Assembly: GCF_004382825.2 (NCBI RefSeq)
Contig: NZ_SDQO02000001.1
Coordinates: 1 to 64,000 of the forward strand
DNA from: Corynebacterium silvaticum
GTDB lineage: Bacteria; Actinomycetota; Actinomycetes; Mycobacteriales; Mycobacteriaceae
Direction: 5' to 3'
DNA: 64,000 bases
Shown in pieces: positions 9,364-16,433 of the stretch (position 1 is the stretch's first letter; every line of letters starts with the position of its first letter). Both the position numbers and the translations under genes were made by a program. The notes below the pieces were generated by a model. That model saw nothing but the letters and a program-made list of their open reading frames with translations. It ran no database searches and had not been told where the DNA came from.

Positions 9364-9702
9364 ATGAGCGAACGCAAACTTCTCCCAAACTCAATACTTG
9401 GTTTCATTGACAATCTCGCCGAACAGATCGAATATGCCGAAAACTCCACTGTGTCGAAAACGCTAATGCGTGCTGAAGGCGTTAATGTCGTACTGTTTTC
9501 TTTCGATGCTGGCGAAGAGCTCTCAGAGCACACTGCAGCCATGCCAGTTATCGTGCAGACCCTAGAAGGTGAACTTGAGATAACAGGCGACAATAAAACT
9601 GTCATCCTCAAACCAGGTGGGCTAGTCCACTTCACTACTAGGCTCCCGCACGCCGTGAAGGCACTGACTAAAGCCAAAATGGTGCTCTATATGCTCCGAT
9701 AG
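9364..9702 (+). CDS. Single-domain cupin protein
   Basis: A 112-residue protein with a small cupin beta-barrel. The first cupin motif is degenerate, around SFDAGEELSEHTAAMP. The second is GGLVHFTTRLPHAV, and IVQTLEGELEITGDN lies between them. Such proteins bind a metal or small ligand and often act as sensors or isomerases. It follows the methyltransferase by 30 bp with a gaagaaag purine stretch before the ATG, so the two likely form a bicistronic unit ended by the hairpin at 9718-9763. Confidence 0.8.
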   Translation: MSERKLLPNSILGFIDNLAEQIEYAENSTVSKTLMRAEGVNVVLFSFDAGEELSEHTAAMPVIVQTLEGELEITGDNKTVILKPGGLVHFTTRLPHAVKALTKAKMVLYMLR

Positions 9703-9717
9703 AAAAGACTGAACACT

Positions 9718-9770
9718 GGCGAAAGCTTCCTTTAACCACGTAGAACTAAAGGAAGCTTTCGCCTCTGTTT
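9718..9770 (+). terminator. Strong hairpin terminator after the cupin gene
   Basis: Perfect 17-bp stem from ggcgaaagcttccttta (9718-9734) to its complement at 9747-9763, with a weak T-rich tail. It closes the methyltransferase/cupin unit. Confidence 0.8.
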
Positions 9771-9830
9771 GCTCAGTTTCAAACAGCTTGCAGTGCACGC
9801 GAGGAAACTGCCGAATGAAGATCTTACGGA

Positions 9831-10358
9831 TTATGTTTCCGGAGGCTGGTTGCGGAGGTTGGTTGCGATAATGCCGCTTTGCATAGGTAAGAAGGATCGG
9901 CTGAGGACTTTGTTCGTAAACCAATGCATGAAAGCTAGGTTCATACACATGACGGCAACCGTGATGGTTGAAGCAACAGGTAGACTGATTGCTCCTTGGC
10001 TAGGGTGGGCGATGATAAGCCAAGCCATGATCGGTAGTTGCAACGGTGCGGACCATAGCCGCAGAGGAAAGCGCTTGATATAGGTGTACACCATCTGAGC
10101 GCAATGTATGACGAGGTGGATGGTGTAGGCGATCATTGCGGCTAAAACCCACACATCTTCGGCCCAGAGACAGATTACAATGAGCACAATAAGTTCTTCA
10201 CTGGCAATAAAGACGGCCTGGGCCAAGGACATGCTTCGGCGTCCGGCTATACCTGGGAGCTGTGCTGAATTGCGGCGGAGCCACGGAACTAGCACGAAGA
10301 ATTCCTCTATCTCGTGCCAGATGAAAAGAAACAAGAACGCAATAACGGTCCACTCCAT
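9831..10358 (-). CDS. HXXEE-domain membrane protein
   Basis: A protein of 175 residues whose N-terminal helix carries WHEIEEFF, matching the HxxEE motif that names this family of small integral membrane proteins of unknown function. About five hydrophobic helices are visible. The start at 10358 (MEWTVIAFLFLF) is preferred over the longer frame from 10400 because agggaga lies a short distance upstream. It begins only 17 bp after the XamI-like gene ends, so it may be the last cistron of the minus-strand defence operon. Equally, it may be a host gene into whose upstream region the accessory block was joined. Confidence 0.7.
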   Translation of the reverse strand: MEWTVIAFLFLFIWHEIEEFFVLVPWLRRNSAQLPGIAGRRSMSLAQAVFIASEELIVLIVICLWAEDVWVLAAMIAYTIHLVIHCAQMVYTYIKRFPLRLWSAPLQLPIMAWLIIAHPSQGAISLPVASTITVAVMCMNLAFMHWFTNKVLSRSFLPMQSGIIATNLRNQPPET

Positions 10359-10374
10359 TTGATTCTCCCTGCTT

Positions 10375-11043
10375 CTAATTCGTTCGCGAAGTCCATTCAA
10401 ATCTACGGGTTGTGGGCAAAGAACGACGGCTACGCAAAGCTACGTCGCTAGAGAAGCGTTCTTCCCGGTAACCCCGCGCGGTCAGCCATTCCCGCATAAC
10501 AGCCATTTGGCGCGCTTCCTGGGCGTTACGAATAATGGGGTCGGTCACAGCACCGCATCTACGATCTCCCACTACTACTGAGGCAAGCTCGACCTGTTTA
10601 TGAGACGGTGGCGTTTTCGTCTCAACCCATTCGAAAAGGGTGTCGTCGAGCAACTCCATAATGATTGCAATAATCTGAGTCAGGCTCTGGCGGAGCGCTA
10701 CATCAGACATCCGGGCAGGAGGTCGCCCTTGTTCTAGGGTGTTCACGAGAGATTTCGGAACATCGGCAAGACCAACTAGGCGGTCACGAGCGATGGGTGG
10801 CGCCGTGACCATCCGAAGTGTGCCGATGATCTGGGGATTCTCAATGATGTCCTGTGGAGTAAGCCGATTCATGTAATTAGTAGCTTCAAAGAGATGCTCG
10901 ACTTCATCAATAACGGCAGAACGAGATCTACGGTAAGCCTCAGGTGCAGCTTCAAGGAACCATTCGTTGTACATCTTCACGGATTGGTAAACATCCTCTT
11001 TCCAGAGGTCAAATCTGTGCCGATTGATGTTGGGTGTGCTCAT
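10375..11043 (-). CDS. XamI-family restriction endonuclease, C-terminally truncated
   Basis: A 222-residue protein that follows the N-terminal part of the XamI family closely. Landmarks are LWKEDVYQSVKMYNEWFLEA at the start, the TAPPIARDRLVGLADVPKSLV block, LFEWVETKTPPS, and CGAVTDPIIRNAQEARQ followed by LTARGYREE. In the family a catalytic core follows with an acidic residue and a LIEAKSAGDF-like segment. Here the protein stops in LRSRRSLPTTRRFEWTSRTN and none of that is present. It therefore either lost nuclease activity or was repurposed. Its start overlaps the regulator stop as ATGA, so it is translationally coupled to the ABC-3C operon. Confidence 0.72.
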   Translation of the reverse strand: MSTPNINRHRFDLWKEDVYQSVKMYNEWFLEAAPEAYRRSRSAVIDEVEHLFEATNYMNRLTPQDIIENPQIIGTLRMVTAPPIARDRLVGLADVPKSLVNTLEQGRPPARMSDVALRQSLTQIIAIIMELLDDTLFEWVETKTPPSHKQVELASVVVGDRRCGAVTDPIIRNAQEARQMAVMREWLTARGYREERFSSDVALRSRRSLPTTRRFEWTSRTN

Positions 11044-11270
11044 TTTAATTCCTTCTTTGCTAGGGTCACGATGTCAGATAGGTCACAGTTGAGCGCTTCG
11101 CAGATTCTCAAGAGGACGGTTGTGGTGACGTTCTCGTCTCGGCCAAGCTTGGCGATGGTCGCTCCCGAAAGTCCGGTCATCTTCCGGAGGTCCTGCTTTT
11201 GAAGCTCTCTATCAATAAGCAGTTTCCACAAGGGCTTGTAGCTCACTGTGAAGCTGTGGGGGTTTGTCAT
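11040..11270 (-). CDS. XRE-family helix-turn-helix regulator
   Basis: A 76-residue protein that is essentially one lambda-repressor-like DNA-binding domain: DRELQKQDLRKMTGLSGATI for the helix-turn-helix, then TTVLLRICEALNCDLSDIV. This small YozG/Cro-like form commonly regulates its own operon. Start and stop overlap the neighbouring genes by 4 bp each, so it is made together with the ABC ATPase and the XamI-like protein. The paired inverted decamers in the divergent promoter region at 14629-14698 are candidate operators. Confidence 0.88.
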   Translation of the reverse strand: MTNPHSFTVSYKPLWKLLIDRELQKQDLRKMTGLSGATIAKLGRDENVTTTVLLRICEALNCDLSDIVTLAKKELK

Positions 11271-13105
11271 CGCTGTTCCTCTTCTGCAACGTCGTACACA
11301 TCGTCTAGGTAGCCGTAGCGTCCCCGTGTCTTGCTCTTTGAAAACTCAATGACCGTTGTCGCCTCATTGAACTCGAGACCTTCGGTTCGGTCGGTGTTTT
11401 CCAGGATGATGATTTGTTGGTCTTTGGCTTGTTCGGCGAAGTACTCGAACAGCCCGGCCCGCATTGAGGTGTTTGGGGTGTTCTTGCCCTCGTCGAAGCC
11501 ATGCAGGGGGGTGTCGATCAGGACGAAACCGGGCGCATGGGGCGAGCGGCGGTTCATGAACGCATGGAATGCGAGAACAACGACGGTGTTGAAGAAGGCG
11601 CAGTAGCCCTTGCCTTGTTCTTCGGCTTTGGCGTACCCCGCGATTTCGATGTCGAAGACTTGACGATTGAAGGCTGCGCTTTGGGCTCTCGGGAAGTGTG
11701 CCTGCTCCAGGATGTCTTGCATGGATCTGGTCATCGAGTAGTAGAAATCGCCGTCGAAGTATTCTAGCGGTTTGAATTTTTCGGCATCCGGGTCGCTGGC
11801 TTCATCGTCTCCATCCAGCGTCTTCTGGAAGCGAGACTCAAGCTCAGCCAGCTGCTCATGCTCAGCTTTGATTCGCTGCGCGGCGGCGAGTTGATCAATC
11901 TGGGTTTGGATGGCACGCGTGGCCGGGTCGAGGTTGCAGGTGAGCTGATTCAACAGCTGGACATGTGCTTGCTTGTTGTGCCCAAGGTCAGCGGCAAGGT
12001 CGGCTGCGATTTGGCGTAGGGGGTCGAGGTCATCCGTGGCCTCCTGCTTGAGGTGCTGGATACGAGCGATCTCAGTTTCGAAGGCTGCGATGTCCTCGTC
12101 AGTTGGTGGCGGAGTTGCGATTGTGCTGTGGCAGAACTGGCAGGTGTCGGGATGAGGGTGGGTCTGGTCGTGCCTCATGCCTTGGAGCTGAAGGTCGAGC
12201 CGGGCGATGTCCGCATCGTATTGCGTGATCAGGGTGCCGCGCTGCTCGACGGCTATTTCAAGTCCTTCAAGTTCTTGGGTCTGGTGACTGATTGTGGTGA
12301 TCAACTCGCCGTCTTGGGTGAGGATGTGTTCCCGCTGGTTTTGCAGGTCTTCCAGCTGTGCCCTTAGCCCCGCCAGGTATGCCTCGATGGTTGCTCCCTC
12401 GGCTGCGGCCTGTTGTTCAGCGCGTTCCAGTTCGGCTTTGCGTGCCTGGATGATGTCGAGCTGCTGGTAGATGTAGCGTTCAACAGCCCTGCGGCGGGCG
12501 CGCTTGTCCGAAGCGCTCTCGCGGGATGTTGCCTCGTCGAAGTTTTCGTCTTGTGCCAGGACAAGCAGTGCCGACAGGTTTTGGGTCAGCGACTGAGCGC
12601 TAGAAGACTTCGGAAGAAGGATGGAGGGGTCAGGGCGGCCGATTTCGCTCTCGGGTACTAGGAGGGTGTGTTCAATCGCGTGCCAGGTGAAGCGCACCTT
12701 ATTGAACGCCTCGTTGGTGATGACCTGACGACCTGGATTGATCCCTAACAGTCCGATCAAGAGATTGTTGACTGGCTGCTTGCTCTTGTTGTTGCGGGAG
12801 TACTTTCCCGACTCCACGTTGGGATCGGTCGAGGCCACCTCGATGCTTGATCCTCGCTTCGTGGAGCGCGACAGCGTCACCTCACCATCGGCTGTCACGA
12901 AGGTGACGGCTGCGGTCGTGTACCCGGTTTTATCGGTGAACGGAAGATCCTTGCCGCCACATGCGAAGGCGATCGTCTTCGCGATTCTGGTCTTGCTGGT
13001 GTTGGACGGGCCGACAATGCAGTTCAGACCGGGAGCAAGATCGATGATCGAAGCGGTGCTGTCATCTCTGGTGGCCTTGACCTGGCGAATCCAAAGCTTA
13101 CCCAT
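11267..13105 (-). CDS. ABC-3C-type Rad50/SMC-like ABC ATPase
   Basis: A 612-residue cytosolic ATPase of the Rad50/SMC-like ABC class used in prokaryotic conflict systems. The P-loop GPSNTSKT lies at residues 32-39, with Asn-Thr where most members have Gly. A long coiled coil runs from about 200 to 440 and is interrupted by a CQFC hook (C322, C325), the position of the Rad50 zinc hook. A C-terminal lobe follows with Walker B FVLIDTPLHGFDEG near 525 and an H-loop region around IIILENTD. It is flanked by a middle component and an effector-type protein, the gene trio that defines ABC-three-component systems. It overlaps the middle component by 8 bp. Confidence 0.85.
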   Translation of the reverse strand: MGKLWIRQVKATRDDSTASIIDLAPGLNCIVGPSNTSKTRIAKTIAFACGGKDLPFTDKTGYTTAAVTFVTADGEVTLSRSTKRGSSIEVASTDPNVESGKYSRNNKSKQPVNNLLIGLLGINPGRQVITNEAFNKVRFTWHAIEHTLLVPESEIGRPDPSILLPKSSSAQSLTQNLSALLVLAQDENFDEATSRESASDKRARRRAVERYIYQQLDIIQARKAELERAEQQAAAEGATIEAYLAGLRAQLEDLQNQREHILTQDGELITTISHQTQELEGLEIAVEQRGTLITQYDADIARLDLQLQGMRHDQTHPHPDTCQFCHSTIATPPPTDEDIAAFETEIARIQHLKQEATDDLDPLRQIAADLAADLGHNKQAHVQLLNQLTCNLDPATRAIQTQIDQLAAAQRIKAEHEQLAELESRFQKTLDGDDEASDPDAEKFKPLEYFDGDFYYSMTRSMQDILEQAHFPRAQSAAFNRQVFDIEIAGYAKAEEQGKGYCAFFNTVVVLAFHAFMNRRSPHAPGFVLIDTPLHGFDEGKNTPNTSMRAGLFEYFAEQAKDQQIIILENTDRTEGLEFNEATTVIEFSKSKTRGRYGYLDDVYDVAEEEQR

Positions 13106-13547
13106 GCTGCATCACCTTCTTCTGAACCTGCACTACGACAACGTCGAGTCCGCGTGCCAGGAGTTGACCGATGGCCTGCCCGTATGCGTCCGCGTACGCA
13201 CCGTCAAGGGATTGCGCGAAGCTCTGACCGGCAGGGGTGGAGCCAAACGTGATGCCGTTATCGCCGGTGGACGCCAGCCCGGTACGTACCAGCCGGGCAA
13301 GCCCGGCGTGGACGCGTCTGCGGCGGGCATCATATTCGGCCACCGCGTACGGGGTGCCGCCGTGAAGGCTCTTGTTCCCGAACCCGAACTGCTTCATGTA
13401 GGTCGCCGCGATATCGAGCGCTGTGGTCTCGTCAAGGCTCAATGAACGCGGCACCCGCGAGAGGCACATGGTGAGCCGGGTCGCTGTCTCCTCGGGTGTG
13501 TTGAACAGGCTAGTCGTCACGGCAGACCACCCAGTGCAGTTGATCAT
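13098..13547 (-). CDS. ABC-3C system middle component
   Basis: A 149-residue protein matching the pattern of the ABC-3C middle component. It has an N-terminal FNTPEETATRL-like start and SLSLDETTALDIAATYMKQF. The middle reads LHGGTPYAVAEYDARRRRV with LARLVRTGL, and the end is ITFGSTPAGQSFAQSL. The fold is probably a winged helix linking ATPase and effector, as proposed for the family; this is inference from family knowledge. It overlaps both neighbours (38 bp with the upstream gene, 8 bp with the ATPase), indicating tight translational coupling and fixed stoichiometry. Confidence 0.78.
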   Translation of the reverse strand: MINCTGWSAVTTSLFNTPEETATRLTMCLSRVPRSLSLDETTALDIAATYMKQFGFGNKSLHGGTPYAVAEYDARRRRVHAGLARLVRTGLASTGDNGITFGSTPAGQSFAQSLDGAYADAYGQAIGQLLARGLDVVVVQVQKKVMQHG

Positions 13548-14553
13548 CGTTGACGAGCATGTGGCACATGCCCTTCTTGTGAGTTGCCCGCACCATCGAC
13601 GGGAATTTCACAATGACCGAACCGTTCAACGCGAAGTCGGCTGCCTTGCTCAAGGTCGCGTTCATCCGCAGGTAGCCGTCGTCGTAGTCCGCCTCGCAGA
13701 TTTCGACGACCCCGTCGAACAGGTCTTCCTTCATCGCAGAGAACTCCTGTTCTCCAGCGGGGATGAGATCCCGAAGGTTGCGGCGAACCCCTTCAGCATC
13801 CCAGAAATGCCCACGCTGCCTGGCGAACGCCTTCCGGTATCGATCGGGCAGGTCACTGAGATCGGCAACCGGAGTTCCCAGGTGCTCGGCGAGAGCGGCA
13901 AACATCTGTGTGGTGTAGCCGGATTCGAGTGCAGGATCGGGCGACTCGGGAACTTTCGGTGTGGGCTTCCATGGCAGCGAAGAAGACCCCAAATGAAGTT
14001 TGCCGCCGTTGATCCTGCCTTCGGCTAGCGGCAGGTTGGTGAACAAATCTGGTTGCTCCTGCGGGGCGGCACCGTCGGCGAGTAGATCCCGGTCGTTGCT
14101 GTTTGACCACAGGATCGCTTTCAGCCATTGCCCCACAGCGGACGGCACTTTCCCTACATCGTGCACATTGATGTTGGCCACCGTGAGCTGCTCTTGGAAC
14201 GTAGCGAGGGCGTCGACGCCTATGGGGTCACAGAGTTCTTCAACTTTGCTGGTGTCCAGATGATTGTGGAAGTCCCGGGCTTTCCAATCGGGCAGTTTCC
14301 TGTCCCCGTTGAAAAACCGTACGAGGTCGGTCTCGTTGATCCCGGCCCACACTCCGACCGTGATCGACGTCTTTCCAGGTTCCCGCTTCTTCTCGTGCGC
14401 GGACGTTTCGACAAAGACGGTTTCCTTATCCATCACCGCGTCGAAGAAGTCCTTCATGAACCCCTTCTTTGTCCGGGCGACTCCCGACATGAAGGGTTGG
14501 ACGGTTCGGCAGAAAGCGCCCAGCGCATAGCGAGGGTCTGCATTTGCTGCCAT
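13510..14553 (-). CDS. ABC-3C system effector-type protein (C-terminal ABC-3C domain)
   Basis: A 347-residue protein and first gene of the five-gene minus-strand operon. In ABC-3C systems the third component joins a variable N-terminal effector domain to a conserved C-terminal domain that docks on the middle component and ATPase. The C-terminal third here (KEDLFDGVVEICEADYDDGY to KGMCHMLVNDDQLHWV) fits that docking domain. The N-terminal 200 residues, with DFFDAVMDKETVFVETSAH, VWAGINETDLVRFFNGDRKL and a proline-rich linker, resemble no effector I can name. No signal peptide or membrane helix is visible. Its action is unknown; cell killing or nucleic-acid attack on phage infection is the family expectation. 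Confidence 0.68.
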   Translation of the reverse strand: MAANADPRYALGAFCRTVQPFMSGVARTKKGFMKDFFDAVMDKETVFVETSAHEKKREPGKTSITVGVWAGINETDLVRFFNGDRKLPDWKARDFHNHLDTSKVEELCDPIGVDALATFQEQLTVANINVHDVGKVPSAVGQWLKAILWSNSNDRDLLADGAAPQEQPDLFTNLPLAEGRINGGKLHLGSSSLPWKPTPKVPESPDPALESGYTTQMFAALAEHLGTPVADLSDLPDRYRKAFARQRGHFWDAEGVRRNLRDLIPAGEQEFSAMKEDLFDGVVEICEADYDDGYLRMNATLSKAADFALNGSVIVKFPSMVRATHKKGMCHMLVNDDQLHWVVCRDD

Positions 14554-14738
14554 CTCGTCTCCTCTCCGTCTTCTGCAGTCTTGTCTCGTCTCGGGTGCCA
14601 GCGACTCGTTTTCCTATCGTGAAAACAGGTTTAGAAACCGAGTGCAGTCCTTGGGACGAAGATATGTCGATTCTACCTCGGCGTGCACGTTTCTAAACAT
14701 CAAGTACACGAACGTGTCGCGAGGAGGTGAGAAGAGAC
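14554..14738. promoter_or_regulatory. Divergent control region with two inverted 10-bp boxes
   Basis: This 185-bp gap separates the minus-strand ABC-3C operon from the plus-strand phage early genes. It holds gtttagaaac at 14629-14638 and its exact inverse gtttctaaac at 14689-14698, 50 bp apart. Such paired boxes suit an XRE-type dimer acting on both promoters; the regulator at 11040-11270 is the nearest candidate. A strong gaggaggtgag ribosome-binding site precedes the first plus-strand gene. Confidence 0.5.
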
Positions 14739-14882
14739 ATGGGAACCCGTAACACGAAGCAGACGTCTCGACCGGTCGCCAAGAAGGCGTCCGCACTGCT
14801 GCGCGACGGTCGCACCTCGGCCAAGACGAAGTCGGTCGCAGCCTCGGCGCTGGCTCAGGCCAAGCCGCGTAAGGGCAAGTAG
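14739..14882 (+). CDS. Small basic protein, first gene of the phage early region
   Basis: A 47-residue protein (MGTRNTKQTSRPVAKKASAL, ending AQAKPRKGK) rich in Lys, Arg, Ala and Ser and without acidic clusters. Its composition suggests nucleic-acid binding, or a histone-like or ribosome-associated role, but no family function is known to me. The ribosome-binding site gaggaggtgag 8 bp upstream supports expression. It is the first cistron rightward from the divergent control region and is followed by a perfect 11-bp hairpin, so it may be transcribed separately from the genes beyond. Confidence 0.65.
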   Translation: MGTRNTKQTSRPVAKKASALLRDGRTSAKTKSVAASALAQAKPRKGK

Positions 14883-14889
14883 CCCTCAC

Positions 14890-15163
14890 GGCTGTCCTGC
14901 TGGCCAGACGTCAGTCGGCAGGACAGCCCAACCGCTGTGGCGGTCAGAGCCGTACCGGTCACCGGCCGGCCGCCCTTCCTCCTACACCCGCATGCGTTTT
15001 TCAACCGTATTCGGGAGACCTCCGTTGAGCGCTTGATGGGCACCACCTGTATCCGGGTTCACCCCGGGTCGGGTCGGTGCCCGTCACTGTTTCCGCTCAA
15101 CACCACGGTCTCTCGCCGGTTGCCCTCAACGAGGTCTCCCTTCGCAAGAAGGGAAGCCCTCAC
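14890..15163 (+). promoter_or_regulatory. Structured leader upstream of the sigma-like gene
   Basis: The 280-bp gap holds no convincing gene but much pairing potential. A perfect 11-bp hairpin lies at 14890-14900/14918-14928 (ggctgtcctgc and complement). Long-range complements follow: gggagacctccgttgag near 15012 against ctcaacgaggtctccc near 15130, and gttgagcg near 15023 against cgctcaac near 15093. The second block could fold into a long closed structure ending just before the ribosome-binding site. No known RNA family was recognised. Confidence 0.45.
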
Positions 15164-15670
15164 GTGGCATTCAACAACCAATTCACTGTCCCGTACCTGA
15201 CCCCCAGGGGCAACACCATCGACCTACCCGTCCCTGACCTGCCCGACAGCGAAGAACTGCGTGCCCAGCTGCGCGATCTGGCTTCGCGTCCGAAGTGGGC
15301 TTGCGCCTACCTCGACGACGTGTACGCCGAGTACCGCGAGCTGGACAATCGCCGCCGCTCCGACATCTCCGTCGACCAACCCGGCCACGGTGATGACGAC
15401 GAGCGTGGCGGGCTGGGCGCGGATTACTTCGCCTCGGACGATCCGGACTTCACCGCGCAGGTCGAGGCCAACTTGGCGGTGGTCGAACTGCTGAGTCCGC
15501 TGACTGCGACGCAGCGCGAGTACATCGAGCTGCATGTGCTCCACGGCGACCGGTTCACCGAGATCGCCGCCGACAAGACCGGCGCAGGCCAGCTGACCAG
15601 TGCCGATGCGGTGCGTAAGGCCGTCTCGCGCGGTCTGGTCCAACTGCGCAAAACACTCACCGAGTCGTAG
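15164..15670 (+). CDS. Phage sigma-70 region-4-like regulator
   Basis: A protein of about 168 residues whose C-terminal 70 residues resemble sigma factor region 4: LLSPLTATQREYIELHVLHG then FTEIAADK, a short insertion, SADAVRKAVSRGLVQLRKTL. Similar small proteins open the replication modules of Gram-positive prophages and related elements and are taken as transcriptional regulators. The GTG at 15164 was chosen because aaggga lies about 8 bp upstream and the protein then starts with AFNNQFTVPYLTPRG; the longer ATG at 15077 lies inside the structured leader. It is the first gene of a long plus-strand operon. Confidence 0.7.
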   Translation: MAFNNQFTVPYLTPRGNTIDLPVPDLPDSEELRAQLRDLASRPKWACAYLDDVYAEYRELDNRRRSDISVDQPGHGDDDERGGLGADYFASDDPDFTAQVEANLAVVELLSPLTATQREYIELHVLHGDRFTEIAADKTGAGQLTSADAVRKAVSRGLVQLRKTLTES

Positions 15671-15673
15671 GCC

Positions 15674-15707
15674 GTCCGGTTTCGGTGCGTCCCATGCCTG
15701 ACAGATG
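15674..15707 (+). repeat. 34-bp upstream element, copy 1
   Basis: The block starts gtccggtttcggtgc and contains tgcctgacag. It recurs at 22604-22637 with 4 mismatches in 34 bp. Each copy ends 62-65 bp before a start codon (15772 and 22699), so it is probably a promoter or binding site for a phage regulator. Confidence 0.6.
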
Positions 15708-15771
15708 CAAGGCACTCCCTTCACTAGCCCGGTGATGGGGCGTACCACCACTCACATGGAAGGAAACCCGG

Positions 15772-16026
15772 ATGTCCACCAAGCTCAAGATCAAGATCGC
15801 CAAGCATCCCAGCCCGGCTGCCGCACTCGCTGCAAAAGAAATCCGCCCCAGCAGGCGGATGCTGCGCGCGATCTTCGGCACCAGCCGACCCCAGCACCGC
15901 ATGGCCGTGCTCCTGCCCGGCTCCGAAGCCTCCACCGTCGAGGTGCGTGTCGCCGACACCGACGACGACCTGATGGCGCTGGCCGACGCGGCAGGTGTCA
16001 CCCGCGAGGGCGGTGATAACCGATGA
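15772..16026 (+). CDS. Hypothetical phage protein
   Basis: An 84-residue protein, basic in its first half (STKLKIKIAKHPSPAAALAA, then RPSRRMLRAIFG) and acidic near the end (VADTDDDLMALADAAGV). No family was recognised. The ribosome-binding site aaggaa precedes the ATG. The stop overlaps the next start by 4 bp, so it belongs to the early operon of DNA-metabolism genes. Confidence 0.65.
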   Translation: MSTKLKIKIAKHPSPAAALAAKEIRPSRRMLRAIFGTSRPQHRMAVLLPGSEASTVEVRVADTDDDLMALADAAGVTREGGDNR

Positions 16027-16433
16027 TCCCGGTGAGTGACGCGAACAGGTTCATTGGCGCGCTGAACCGGATCGCCGAAGGCGTCACCATGCTCGCCGCC
16101 GCAATTGAGGAGACCGCGTGGGAGGGGTTCGAGGATCACGCCGGGATGCTAGGTAGCCGTCCGATCGCCTCCGTCGGGCTCGCACAACCCGACCTGGAGC
16201 AGGCCGCCGCTGAGTACGAGGCCGCCCACCGACAGGCACCCGAACCGGCACCTGAGCCGGAGTCGGTGTCGCTGGCGCAGGTGCGTGGAGTGCTCGCCGA
16301 CCTGTCCAGCCAAGGCATGACCGAGCAGGTGCGTGGGCTGATTGTCGCCACCGGCGCGGACAAGCTGTCGGCGGTTGACCCGGCGAAGTACGGGTGGCTG
16401 CTGGCCAAGGCGAAGGAGCTGTCCGATGCCTGA
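16023..16433 (+). CDS. Hypothetical phage protein
   Basis: A 136-residue protein with a helical N-terminal half containing ALNRIAEGVTMLAAAIEETA, a proline/glutamate-rich linker (PEPAPEPESVS) and a C-terminal block LAQVRGVLADLSSQGMTEQV to DPAKYGWLLAKAKEL. That C-terminal module recurs in small phage proteins upstream of DUF2800 nucleases; its role is unknown to me. It overlaps both neighbours (ATGA with the previous gene, 8 bp with the next), so translation is coupled. Confidence 0.65.
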   Translation: MIPVSDANRFIGALNRIAEGVTMLAAAIEETAWEGFEDHAGMLGSRPIASVGLAQPDLEQAAAEYEAAHRQAPEPAPEPESVSLAQVRGVLADLSSQGMTEQVRGLIVATGADKLSAVDPAKYGWLLAKAKELSDA

